Assembly (NCBI GenBank): GCA_032718475.1
Contig: JAUCBJ010009009.1
Span: 1 to 64,000, forward strand
Direction: 5' to 3'
Length of the DNA stretch: 64,000 nt
From: Nemertoderma westbladi
Lineage: Eukaryota; Xenacoelomorpha; Nemertodermatida; Nemertodermatidae
Shown here piece after piece: positions 49,383 to 61,300 of the stretch. Numbering within the stretch: the stretch's first letter is position 1; each line of letters opens with the position of its first letter. Position numbers and translations under genes: made by a program. The notes below the pieces were generated by a model. That model searched no databases, had not been told where the DNA came from, and was given only the letters and a program-made list of their open reading frames with translations.

Positions 49383-50326
49383 GGCCGCGTTTACACTACC
49401 GAGTCAAAGACAAAAGAAAATAAATATAGCTAGCTAACAATAATAAATAATAATACATTATATAGGCCTAATATAATACATAAGGGCATTCTAGAGAAAA
49501 TTAAGGGAACAGTTCCGTATGCAGTCGCATTTTTATAACATAAATCATTGACAACCATGGCAACATTGTAGAGTTCTAGAACAATATAATTTGTAATTAT
49601 TATACACTGTCTAGTAGGGTGAGGCTGCTACACTTAGACATGAATCAAAAGTGCTAAAAATTTGCCATAGTGCTTATATTAGGTTGGTACCACCAGAATA
49701 AAAAGGTAGGCCCATTCTGAAAAAGTCGGGGCACCAGCCTCAGTGCCTCACTCTACTGTCTAGAACATAAATAAAATAAAAAATATAATGTTCTATAACA
49801 TTTTATTACATTTTATTATTCATTTATTTATTTTATATATTTATTAAAATTTAAAATGGCTAGTAATTTAAAATAAAACTACATTTTTATAACATAAATA
49901 ATTGTTAGCATGCAAAAATGTAAACTGCTATAATATCATCAATATTTTTGTTCATTACGATATATGCATCAGTTTAAACCTGAAATATCAATGTTTTCAC
50001 ATTTTTTTATAATTACAAAAAATACTAGCTAGTAAAAAACACTAGCTACTATAAAAAACATAAACTACTAATGTTCTATTACGCAAAAAAAATTGCAGTA
50101 TTTTTAGAAATTTCAAAAAAAAAATGTATATATATAATAATTTATGTTTTGAAAAATTTTGCAATGAAGTCAGTGGTGATATTACTATGCAAAAAGTACA
50201 TCATTTCATTAATTAATATCAAAATATCAAATGCGACTGCATACGGAACTCTAACCAAAATAAAATTTCATGTGATTTGTTTTACATTTTGTCTTTTGAC
50301 TTTGACTCGGTAGTGTGAACGTGGCC
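49383..50326. mobile_element. MITE of PIF/Harbinger type, 944 bp, TTA target site
   Basis: The ends are inverted repeats: GGCCGCGTTTACACTACCGA at the left and, reverse-complemented from the right, GGCCACGTTCACACTACCGA, both continuing with GTCAAAG. The element is flanked by TTA (49,380-49,382 and 50,327-50,329). A second perfect inverted pair, GTTCCGTATGCAGTCGCATT, lies inside (about 49,515 and 50,250). GGCC termini with a 3-bp TTA duplication are typical of PIF/Harbinger. No transposase frame is present, so it is non-autonomous. It carries a nested younger element. Confidence 0.85.
49615..49755. mobile_element. Nested hAT-type MITE, 141 bp, perfect 8-bp target duplication
   Basis: The ends are TAGGGTGAGGC and, reverse-complemented, TAGAGTGAGGC. 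The element is bordered on both sides by CTGTCTAG (49,607-49,614 and 49,756-49,763), an exact 8-bp duplication. This combination fits the hAT superfamily. It sits within the Harbinger-type element and so inserted later. It is too short to code for a transposase. Confidence 0.85.
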
Positions 50327-50329
50327 TTA

Positions 50330-51409
50330 ATAAATTACTCTTATATTTGAAATAGTACATGATTAAAATGTTTAAAAGAGCATCCATAAAATCTTTATTT
50401 CACATACCGAACGCTGATAAGTTGACATAACGTAACAAAATTACATACATCATTGTTTGCAGAGGTCACTTTTCAGCGTTAAAGACCCTTGTTTATTTAT
50501 GTAAACCTCCCTCGCTGCGCTCGCTCGGAACATGAATAAACTCGGGTTATAACGCTGCGAAGTGCCACTTTGCACACAATGATATTTTTAAGTAGTTTTA
50601 GTGTTGCTACTATAAAACAATAGCTATTAGCTACAATGTAATTGACTCCCCACCCCAGACTACCAGCTACCAAAACAATATATTTTTTATATATTATATT
50701 GTTTTAAATGCTTATAACAAAACTCGGTCTTTGGATCTGTCAAAGTCTTCGTATTATATTAAGAAAGCTCGGAACGTTTCCCAAAAAATCCTCATTTTGA
50801 CAGACATCTAGCTAGTAAATAATTACTAGCTTCTAAAAAGTACTAGCAAGCACAAAATCAAAATTACTAGCTATCATATCTGACTGTAAAAAGGACAAAT
50901 TTTTTGTTCTAGTACAAAAAAAACTTATGAAAACAGCCATTATCATTGACAAAAGATTGTAAAAACTGGTATGCATACTAAAGCAGTGGCGGTTTTAGCT
51001 GTAGGCCTACTAATGGATTTCTTTGTTTTGGGTTTAACTGTTGTTTTCATTTCTTGAGCGGATGTTGATAACCTCTTTGCTATGGATGGAATATTTTGTG
51101 AGAAGAAGGTTGAAAGCCTGGATTTGGTGGGTGGACTTTTTAATTCCCCCCTTGTCTCCATTGCGAATATAATACACACGCTCCAATAATTAAAGCCAGT
51201 TTGTATTTACATGGCCTTATATAAATAGCTGACATGTGATTTCTACGTATACCGGTACTCTACTATTACGTCTGCTACTTAATATATCGATCATTGAATA
51301 TTATTTTCTCTACTTATTAAAGTTCTAGAAAAATTTACAGTTTATTTACATTAAAATTTAATTTTTTTTTGTTCTAGAACCTGAATTATATTTCATCAAT
51401 GCCGTTTCT
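50330..51409. other. AT-rich spacer with one possible small exon
   Basis: No transposon ends or known protein domains. The words AACGCTGATAAG and TAACGCTGCGAAGTG near 50,410 and 50,552 flank a stretch with TCCCTCGCTGCGCTCGCTCG. A possible first exon on the minus strand is listed separately. Confidence 0.4.
50979..51161 (-). CDS. Possible small first exon on the SNARE strand (unrecognised)
   Basis: On the minus strand an ATG with G at -3 and +4 begins METRGELKSPPTKSRLSTFF. It continues for 61 codons, Lys/Ser/Thr-rich, to a GTATGC that could serve as a phase-0 donor. The open frame otherwise ends at 50,943. No domain is recognised. It is listed because it lies on the same strand as the two SNARE exons, upstream of the soluble one, with a matching phase. 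Its splice site lacks the usual G before GT. It could equally be a chance open frame. Confidence 0.2.
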
Positions 51410-54400
51410 AATGGAAGTCTCCACAACATATTTCACGCTCCACAACATATTTCACGCTCTACGACGTATTTCACGCTCTACGACGTATTTCACGCTCTAC
51501 GACGTATTTCACGCTCTACGACGTATTTCACGCTCCACAACATATTTCACGCTCCACAACATATTTTACGCTCCACAACATATTTCACACTCAACAACAT
51601 ATTTCACACTCCACAACATATTTCACACTCCACAACATATTTCACGCTCCACAACATATTTCACACTCCACGACATTATTTCACGCTCTACGACGTATTT
51701 CACGCTCCACAACATATTTCACACTCCACAACATATTTCACGCTCCACAACATATTTCACGCCCCACAACATATTTCACGCTCCACAACATATTTCACAC
51801 TCAACAACATATTTTACGCTCCACAACATATTTCACGCTCCACAACATATTCCACACTCCACAACATATTTCACGCTCCACAACATATTTCACGCTCCAC
51901 AACATATTTCACACTCCACAACATATTTCACGCTCCACAACATATTTCACGCCCCACAACATATTTCACGCTCCACAACATATTTCACGCTCCACATCAT
52001 ATTTCATGCTCCACAACATATTTCACGCTCCACAACATATTTCACGCTCCACAACATATTTCACGCTCCACAACATATTTCACACTCCACAACATATTTC
52101 ACGCTCCACAACATATTTCACGCTCCACAACATATTTCACGCTCCACAACATATTTCACGCTCCACAACATATTTCACGCTCCACAACATATTTCACGCT
52201 CCACAACATATTTCACACTCCACAACATATTTCACGCTCCACAACATATTTCACGCTCCACAACATATTTCACACTCCACATCATATTTCATGCTCCACA
52301 ACATATTTCACGCTCCACAACATATTTCACGCTCCACAACATATTTCACGCTCCACAACATATTTCACACTCCACATCATATTTCATGCTCCACAACATA
52401 TTTCACGCTCCACAACATATTTTACGCTCCACAACATATTTCACGCTCCACAACATATTTCACACTCCACAACATATTTCACGCTCCACAACATATTTCA
52501 CGCTCCACAACATATTTCACGCTCCACAACATATTTTACGCTCCACAACATATTTCACGCTCCACAACATATTTCACACTCCACAACATATTTCACGCTC
52601 CACAACATATTTCACGCTCCACAACATATTTCACGCTCCACATCATATTTCATGCTCCACAACATATTTCACGCTCCACAACATATTTTACGCTCCACAA
52701 CATATTTCACGCTCCACAACATATTTCACACTCCACAACATATTTCATGCTCCACAACATATTTCACGCTCCACAACATATTTCACGCTCCACAACATAT
52801 TTCACACTCCACAACATATTTCACGCTCCACAACATATTTCACGCTCCACAACATATTTCACGCTCCACAACATATTTTACGCTCCACAACATATTTCAC
52901 GCTCCACAACATATTTCACACTCCACAACATATTTCACGCTCCACAACATATTTCACGCTCCACAACATATTTCACGCTCCACAACATATTTCACACTCC
53001 ACGAGATTATTTCACCCTCCACAACATATTTCACGCTCCACAACATATTTCACGCTCCACGACATTATTTCACGCTCCACAACATATTTCACACACCACA
53101 ACATATTTCACGCTCCACAACATATTTCACACTCCACAACATATTTTACGCTCCACAACATATTTCACGCTCCACAACATATTTCACACTCCACAACATA
53201 TTTCACGCTCCACAACATATTTCACGCTCCACAACATATTTCACGCTCCACAACATATTTCACACTCCACGAGATTATTTCACCCTCCACAACATATTTC
53301 ACGCTCCACAACATATTTCACGCTCCACGACATTATTTCACACTCCACAACATATTTCACGCTCCACAACATATTTCACGCTCCACAACATATTTCACGC
53401 TCCACAACATATTTCACACTCCACAACATATTCCACACTCCACAACATATTTCACGCTCCACAACATATTTCACGCTCCACAACATATTTCACGCTCCAC
53501 GACATTATTTCACGCTCCACAACATATTTCACGCTCCACAACATATTTCACGCTCCACAACATATTTCACACTCCACAATATATTTCACACTCCACAACA
53601 TATTCCACACTCCACAACATATTTCACGCTCCACAACATATTTCACGCTCCACAACATATTTCACGCTCCACAACATATTTCACGCTCCACAACATATTT
53701 CACGCTCCACAACATATTCCACACTCCACAACATATTCCACACTCCACAACATATTCCACGCCCCACAACATATTTCACACTCCACAACATATTTCACGC
53801 TCCACAACATATTTCACGCTCCACAACATATTTCACGCTCCACAACATATTTCACGCTCCACAACATATTTCACGCTCCACAACATATTTCACGCTCCAC
53901 AACATATTTCACACTCCACAACATATTTCACACTCCACAACATATTTCACGCTCCACAACATATTTCACGCTCCACAACATATTTCACGCTCCACAACAT
54001 ATTTCACGCTCCACAACATATTCCACACTCCACAACATATTCCACACTCCACAACATATTCCACGCCCCACAACATATTTCACACTCCACAACATATTTC
54101 ACGCTCCACAACATATTTCACGCTCCACAACATATTTCACGCTCCACAACATATTTCACGCTCCACAACATATTTCACGCTCCACAACATATTTCACGCT
54201 CCACAACATATTTCACACTCCACAACATATTTCACGCTCCACAACATATTTCACGCTCCACAACATATTTCACGCTCCACAACATATTTCACGCTCCACA
54301 ACATATTTCACGCTCCACAACATATTCCACACTCCACAACATATTCCACACTCCACAACATATTCCACGCCCCACAACATATTTCACACTCCACAACATA

Positions 54401-54425
54401 TTTCACGCTCCACGACGTATTTCAC
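51410..54425. repeat. 19-bp satellite (CACGCTCCACAACATATTT), 3 kb
   Basis: Over 150 copies of CACGCTCCACAACATATTT with CACACTCC, TTTTACG, TTCCACG and CACGACATTATTT variants. The first copies carry CTACGACGTATTT instead. Three units make 57 bases, so all three plus-strand frames stay open for long stretches (up to 1,019 codons) with FHAPQHISRSTTYF-like translations. Not a gene. It ends 58 bp from the stop codon of the membrane-anchored SNARE exon. Confidence 0.98.
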
Positions 54426-54449
54426 GCCGACTTTGAAATTATTGTTATT

Positions 54450-54464
54450 TTTATTTAATTTATT
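54450..54464 (-). terminator. Two candidate poly(A) signals of the membrane SNARE
   Basis: TTTATT at 54,450-54,455 and 54,459-54,464 gives AATAAA twice on the minus strand, about 20-30 bases after the stop codon at 54,483. The 3' end would thus fall at or just inside the edge of the 19-bp satellite. Confidence 0.6.
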
Positions 54465-54482
54465 CGTTTTCATTTATATTAC

Positions 54483-54770
54483 TTATGTTTCATAATATAC
54501 TACCAGAACCAAAATTATTATGACTAGTATCACTATTATCGCAATTAAAACAGAAGCGATTATATCTCTCCTTGCCCTGTACGTTGCCGCTTTTCGCAGA
54601 TCTTTATTTGCCTTTTTATTTAGTGCATAACCTTTCTCTTGATTATCCTGAATATTATTGATAACCTCTCCGTGTTTTTCACCGAGTTCTTGTACCTTGT
54701 GGAACATATCGCATATATCCTCAATGCCTGTCTTTATTTGGTGTAGTTTTTCCTGATCTTCCTCTGGTTG
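54483..54770 (-). CDS. Terminal exon of a syntaxin-like SNARE with transmembrane anchor, His zero layer
   Basis: The acceptor AATTACACAG/CAACCAG opens 95 codons and a stop on the minus strand. The protein reads LHQIKTGIEDICDMFHKVQE, LGEKHGEVINNIQDNQEKG, a KKANKDLRKAATYRARRD linker, then a tail-anchor helix IIASVLIAIIVILVIIILVL ending VVYYET. The domain order (SNARE helix, basic linker, C-terminal membrane segment, few lumenal residues) is that of syntaxins, which drive membrane fusion. The residue aligned with the zero-layer Gln is His (CAC), as in the exon at 23.9 kb. N-terminal exons must lie beyond the window on the right or be unrecognised. The exon phase and the LHQI start match the other copy, which indicates duplication. 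Confidence 0.88.
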   Translation of the reverse strand, partial: QPEEDQEKLHQIKTGIEDICDMFHKVQELGEKHGEVINNIQDNQEKGYALNKKANKDLRKAATYRARRDIIASVLIAIIVILVIIILVLVVYYET

Positions 54771-55057
54771 CTGTGTAATTGATATATTTAAATATTATTA
54801 CTAGAAAGAATGTGCCCCTTCGGGCCACAGCTTTCCTTGCAAGTGCAGATGATTGAATAAGTGTGGAGAAATGTGTGGCAGAATGGAACAGACATATACC
54901 AGGATAAAATAAAATACCGCCCCCATAGGAGATAACTGTCAAGTTTCAACTTAGCGGATTCTAAATAATAAAATTTCGAGAAAATGATCACTTTCAGGCA
55001 TTTCAACTTCAGTCCCAGTTATTAAAAGCGCACTAGATATTATTAAGTGCGTTTTTA
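54771..55057. other. Intron sequence upstream of the membrane SNARE exon
   Basis: AT-rich, no coding signal. Near 55,030-55,056 GCACTAGATA and similar words appear, resembling degenerate pieces of the 30-bp satellite that follows. Confidence 0.45.
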
Positions 55058-55087
55058 ATAATTATTAAGAGCGCTCTTAATAATTAT
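55058..55087. repeat. Perfect 30-bp palindrome at the satellite edge
   Basis: The left half is ATAATTATTAAGAGC and the right half is its exact reverse complement. The right half matches part of the 30-bp satellite unit (CTCTTAATAATTAT), so the palindrome is a head-to-head junction of satellite-like sequence. One satellite unit follows it directly. Confidence 0.9.
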
Positions 55088-55117
55088 AGAGTGCACTAGA
55101 TAACTCTTAATAATTAT

Positions 55118-55337
55118 AGGTGTAATATTATGGGTTTGTTCAGAAGTGGAAAAAATGGGAGCGCGTCACCGGGGGTTGAACCAGCGCTATACGCACGTTT
55201 CTGCCTGACAGGCCTCATCAGTAGCGCTAACCAGCTCAGCCACTAGCCCCTGACACTCGCAGTCCCACCTAATCCACTTCTATTGAACGGGCAGTCTTAA
55301 GTTGCAAATATTCTATATCTTCTATAATATTACACCT
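55118..55337 (-). mobile_element. Short element with 13-bp inverted ends and a tRNA-like core
   Basis: GGTGTAATATTAT (55,119) and its reverse complement (55,324-55,336) bound about 218 bp. On the minus strand the core has a box A-like TGGCTGAGCTGG and a box B-like GGTTCAACCCC. Between them a 5-bp stem, CTGAT/GTCAG, encloses a 7-base loop, GAGGCCT, like an anticodon arm. The loop lacks the invariant T33 and the T-arm pairs imperfectly, so it is not a working tRNA. It may be a SINE or MITE derived from one. No clear target-site duplication. Confidence 0.45.
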
Positions 55338-55378
55338 TTAATTACAGTTGCAACAGCTCATCTCCAATTTATTTAATT

Positions 55379-58300
55379 AATAATTATAGAGTGCACTAGA
55401 TAACTCTTAATAATTATAGAGTGCACTAGATAACTCTTAATAATTATAGAGTGCACAAGATAACTCTTAATAATTATAGAGTGCACTAGATAACTCTTAA
55501 TAATTATAGAGTGCACTAGATAACTCTTAATAATTATAGAGTGCACTAGATAACTCTTAATAATTATAGAGTGCACTAGATAACTCATCTTAATAATTAT
55601 AGAGTGCACAAGATAACTCTTAATAATTATAGAGTGCACTAGATAACTCTTAATAATTATAGAGTGCACTAGATAACTCTTAATAATTATAGAGTGCACA
55701 AGATAACTCTTAATAATTATAGAGTGCACTAGATAACTCTTAATAATTATAGAGTGCACAAGATAACTCTTAATAATTATAGAGTGCACTAGATAACTCT
55801 TAATAATTATAGAGTGCACAAGATAACTCTTAATAATTATAGAGTGCACTAGATAACTCTTAATAATTATAGAGTGCACAAGATAACTCATCTTAATAAT
55901 TATAGAGTGCACTAGATAACTCTTAATAATTATAGAGTGCACAAGATAACTCTTAATAATTATAGAGTGCACTAGATAACTCTTAATAATTATAGAGTGC
56001 ACAAGATAACTCATCTTAATAATTATAGAGTGCACTAGATAACTCTTAATAATTATAGAGTGCACTAGATAACTCTTAATAATTATAGAGTGTACTAGAT
56101 AACTCTTAATAATTATAGAGTGCACTAGATAACTCTTAATAATTATAGAGTGCACTAGATAACTCTTAATAATTATAGAGTGCACTAGATAACTCTTAAT
56201 AATTATAGAGTGCACTAGATAACTCTTAATAATTATAGAGTGCACTAGATAACTCTTAATAATTATAGAGTGCACTAGATAACTCTTAATAATTATAGAG
56301 TGCACTAGATAACTCTTAATAATTATAGAGTGCACTAGATAACTCTTAATAATTATAGAGTGCACTAGATAACTCTTAATAATTATAGAGTGCACTAGAT
56401 AACTCATCTTAATAATTATAGAGTGCACTAGATAACTCTTAATAATTATAGAGTGCACTAGATAACTCATCTTAATAATTATAGAGTGCACTAGATAACT
56501 CTTAATAATTATAGAGTGCACTAGATAACTCTTAATAATTATAGAGTGCACTAGATAACTCTTAATAATTATAGAGTGCACTAGATAACTCTTAATAATT
56601 ATAGAGTGCACTAGATAACTCTTAATAATTATAGAGTGCACTAGATAACTCTTAATAATTATAGAGTGCACTAGATAACTCTTAATAATTATAGAGTGCA
56701 CTAGATAACTCTTAATAATTATAGAGTGCACTAGATAACTCTTAATAATTATAGAGTGCACTAGATAACTCTTAATAATTATAGAGTGCACTAGATAACT
56801 CTTAATAATTATAGAGTGCACTAGATAACTCTTAATAATTATAGAGTGCACTAGATAACTCTTAATAATTATAGAGTGCACAAGATAACTCTTAATAATT
56901 ATAGAGTGCACTAGATAACTCTTAATAATTATAGAGTGCACTAGATAACTCTTAATAATTATAGAGTGCACTAGATAACTCATCTTAATAATTATAGAGT
57001 GCACAAGATAACTCTTAATAATTATAGAGTGCACTAGATAACTCATCTAATAATTATAGAGTGCACTAGATAACTCTTAATAATTATAGAGTGCACTAGA
57101 TAACTCCTTAATAATTATAGAGTGCACTAGATAACTCATCTTAATAATTATAGAGTGCACAAGATAACTCTTAATAATTATAGAGTGCACTAGATAACTC
57201 ATCTTAATAATTATAGAGTGCACAAGATAACTCATCTTAATAATTATAGAGTGCACTAGATAACTCTTAATAATTATAGAGTGCACTAGATAACTCTTAA
57301 TAATTATAGAGTGCACTAGATAACTCTTAATAATTATAGAGTGCACTAGATAACTCTTAATAATTATAGAGTGCACTAGATAACTCTTAATAATTATAGA
57401 GTGCACTAGATAACTCTTAATAATTATAGAGTGCACTAGATAACTCTTAATAATTATAGAGTGCACTAGATAACTCTTAATAATTATAGAGTGCACAAGA
57501 TAACTCTTAATAATTATAGAGTGCACTAGATAACTCTTAATAATTATAGAGTGCACTAGATAACTCTTAATAATTATAGAGTGCACTAGATAACTCTTAA
57601 TAATTATAGAGTGCACAAGATAACTCTTAATAATTATAGAGTGCACTAGATAACTCTTAATAATTATAGAGTGCACTAGATAACTCTTAATAATTATAGA
57701 GTGCACAAGATAACTCTTAATAATTATAGAGTGCACTAGATAACTCTTAATAATTATAGAGTGCACAAGATAACTCTTAATAATTATAGAGTGCACTAGA
57801 TAACTCTTAATAATTATAGAGTGCACTAGATAACTCTTAATAATTATAGAGTGCACTAGATAACTCTTAATAATTATAGAGTGCACTAGATAACTCTTAA
57901 TAATTATAGAGTGCACTAGATAACTCTTAATAATTATAGAGTGCACTAGATAACTCTTAATAATTATAGAGTGCACTAGATAACTCTTAATAATTATAGA
58001 GTGCACTAGATAACTCTTAATAATTATAGAGTGCACTAGATAACTCTTAATAATTATAGAGTGCACTAGATAACTCTTAATAATTATAGAGTGCACTAGA
58101 TAACTCTTAATAATTATAGAGTGCACTAGATAACTCTTAATAATTATAGAGTGCACTAGATAACTCTTAATAATTATAGAGTGCACTAGATAACTCTTAA
58201 TAATTATAGAGTGCACTAGATAACTCTTAATAATTATAGAGTGCACTAGATAACTCTTAATAATTATAGAGTGCACTAGATAACTCTTAATAATTATAGA

Positions 58301-61300
58301 GTGCACTAGATAACTCTTAATAATTATAGAGTGCACTAGATAACTCTTAATAATTATAGAGTGCACTAGATAACTCTTAATAATTATAGAGTGCACTAGA
58401 TAACTCTTAATAATTATAGAGTGCACTAGATAACTCTTAATAATTATAGAGTGCACTAGATAACTCTTAATAATTATAGAGTGCACTAGATAACTCTTAA
58501 TAATTATAGAGTGCACTAGATAACTCTTAATAATTATAGAGTGCACTAGATAACTCTTAATAATTATAGAGTGCACTAGATAACTCTTAATAATTATAGA
58601 GTGCACTAGATAACTCTTAATAATTATAGAGTGCACTAGATAACTCTTAATAATTATAGAGTGCACTAGATAACTCTTAATAATTATAGAGTGCACTAGA
58701 TAACTCTTAATAATTATAGAGTGCACTAGATAACTCTTAATAATTATAGAGTGCACTAGATAACTCTTAATAATTATAGAGTGCACTAGATAACTCTTAA
58801 TAATTATAGAGTGCACTAGATAACTCTTAATAATTATAGAGTGCACTAGATAACTCTTAATAATTATAGAGTGCACTAGATAACTCTTAATAATTATAGA
58901 GTGCACTAGATAACTCTTAATAATTATAGAGTGCACTAGATAACTCTTAATAATTATAGAGTGCACTAGATAACTCTTAATAATTATAGAGTGCACTAGA
59001 TAACTCTTAATAATTATAGAGTGCACTAGATAACTCTTAATAATTATAGAGTGCACTAGATAACTCTTAATAATTATAGAGTGCACTAGATAACTCTTAA
59101 TAATTATAGAGTGCACTAGATAACTCTTAATAATTATAGAGTGCACTAGATAACTCTTAATAATTATAGAGTGCACTAGATAACTCTTAATAATTATAGA
59201 GTGCACTAGATAACTCTTAATAATTATAGAGTGCACTAGATAACTCTTAATAATTATAGAGTGCACTAGATAACTCTTAATAATTATAGAGTGCACTAGA
59301 TAACTCTTAATAATTATAGAGTGCACTAGATAACTCTTAATAATTATAGAGTGCACTAGATAACTCTTAATAATTATAGAGTGCACTAGATAACTCTTAA
59401 TAATTATAGAGTGCACTAGATAACTCTTAATAATTATAGAGTGCACTAGATAACTCTTAATAATTATAGAGTGCACTAGATAACTCTTAATAATTATAGA
59501 GTGCACTAGATAACTCTTAATAATTATAGAGTGCACTAGATAACTCTTAATAATTATAGAGTGCACTAGATAACTCTTAATAATTATAGAGTGCACTAGA
59601 TAACTCTTAATAATTATAGAGTGCACTAGATAACTCTTAATAATTATAGAGTGCACTAGATAACTCTTAATAATTATAGAGTGCACTAGATAACTCTTAA
59701 TAATTATAGAGTGCACTAGATAACTCTTAATAATTATAGAGTGCACTAGATAACTCTTAATAATTATAGAGTGCACTAGATAACTCTTAATAATTATAGA
59801 GTGCACTAGATAACTCTTAATAATTATAGAGTGCACTAGATAACTCTTAATAATTATAGAGTGCACTAGATAACTCTTAATAATTATAGAGTGCACTAGA
59901 TAACTCTTAATAATTATAGAGTGCACTAGATAACTCTTAATAATTATAGAGTGCACTAGATAACTCTTAATAATTATAGAGTGCACTAGATAACTCTTAA
60001 TAATTATAGAGTGCACTAGATAACTCTTAATAATTATAGAGTGCACTAGATAACTCTTAATAATTATAGAGTGCACTAGATAACTCTTAATAATTATAGA
60101 GTGCACTAGATAACTCTTAATAATTATAGAGTGCACTAGATAACTCTTAATAATTATAGAGTGCACTAGATAACTCTTAATAATTATAGAGTGCACTAGA
60201 TAACTCTTAATAATTATAGAGTGCACTAGATAACTCTTAATAATTATAGAGTGCACTAGATAACTCTTAATAATTATAGAGTGCACTAGATAACTCTTAA
60301 TAATTATAGAGTGCACTAGATAACTCTTAATAATTATAGAGTGCACTAGATAACTCTTAATAATTATAGAGTGCACTAGATAACTCTTAATAATTATAGA
60401 GTGCACTAGATAACTCTTAATAATTATAGAGTGCACTAGATAACTCTTAATAATTATAGAGTGCACTAGATAACTCTTAATAATTATAGAGTGCACTAGA
60501 TAACTCTTAATAATTATAGAGTGCACTAGATAACTCTTAATAATTATAGAGTGCACTAGATAACTCTTAATAATTATAGAGTGCACTAGATAACTCTTAA
60601 TAATTATAGAGTGCACTAGATAACTCTTAATAATTATAGAGTGCACTAGATAACTCTTAATAATTATAGAGTGCACTAGATAACTCTTAATAATTATAGA
60701 GTGCACTAGATAACTCTTAATAATTATAGAGTGCACTAGATAACTCTTAATAATTATAGAGTGCACTAGATAACTCTTAATAATTATAGAGTGCACTAGA
60801 TAACTCTTAATAATTATAGAGTGCACTAGATAACTCTTAATAATTATAGAGTGCACTAGATAACTCTTAATAATTATAGAGTGCACTAGATAACTCTTAA
60901 TAATTATAGAGTGCACTAGATAACTCTTAATAATTATAGAGTGCACTAGATAACTCTTAATAATTATAGAGTGCACTAGATAACTCTTAATAATTATAGA
61001 GTGCACTAGATAACTCTTAATAATTATAGAGTGCACTAGATAACTCTTAATAATTATAGAGTGCACTAGATAACTCTTAATAATTATAGAGTGCACTAGA
61101 TAACTCTTAATAATTATAGAGTGCACTAGATAACTCTTAATAATTATAGAGTGCACTAGATAACTCTTAATAATTATAGAGTGCACTAGATAACTCTTAA
61201 TAATTATAGAGTGCACTAGATAACTCTTAATAATTATAGAGTGCACTAGATAACTCTTAATAATTATAGAGTGCACTAGATAACTCTTAATAATTATAGA

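Noticed and set aside
51399-54458. 1,019-, 829- and 594-codon plus-strand frames in the 19-bp array
   Set aside because: All three frames of one strand are open and give the same permuted peptide, which is expected from a stop-free 19-bp unit.
55160-55255. Functional tRNA gene on the minus strand
   Set aside because: Box motifs and an anticodon-like arm are visible, but T33 is absent, the T-stem mismatches and the region after the anticodon arm is too long.
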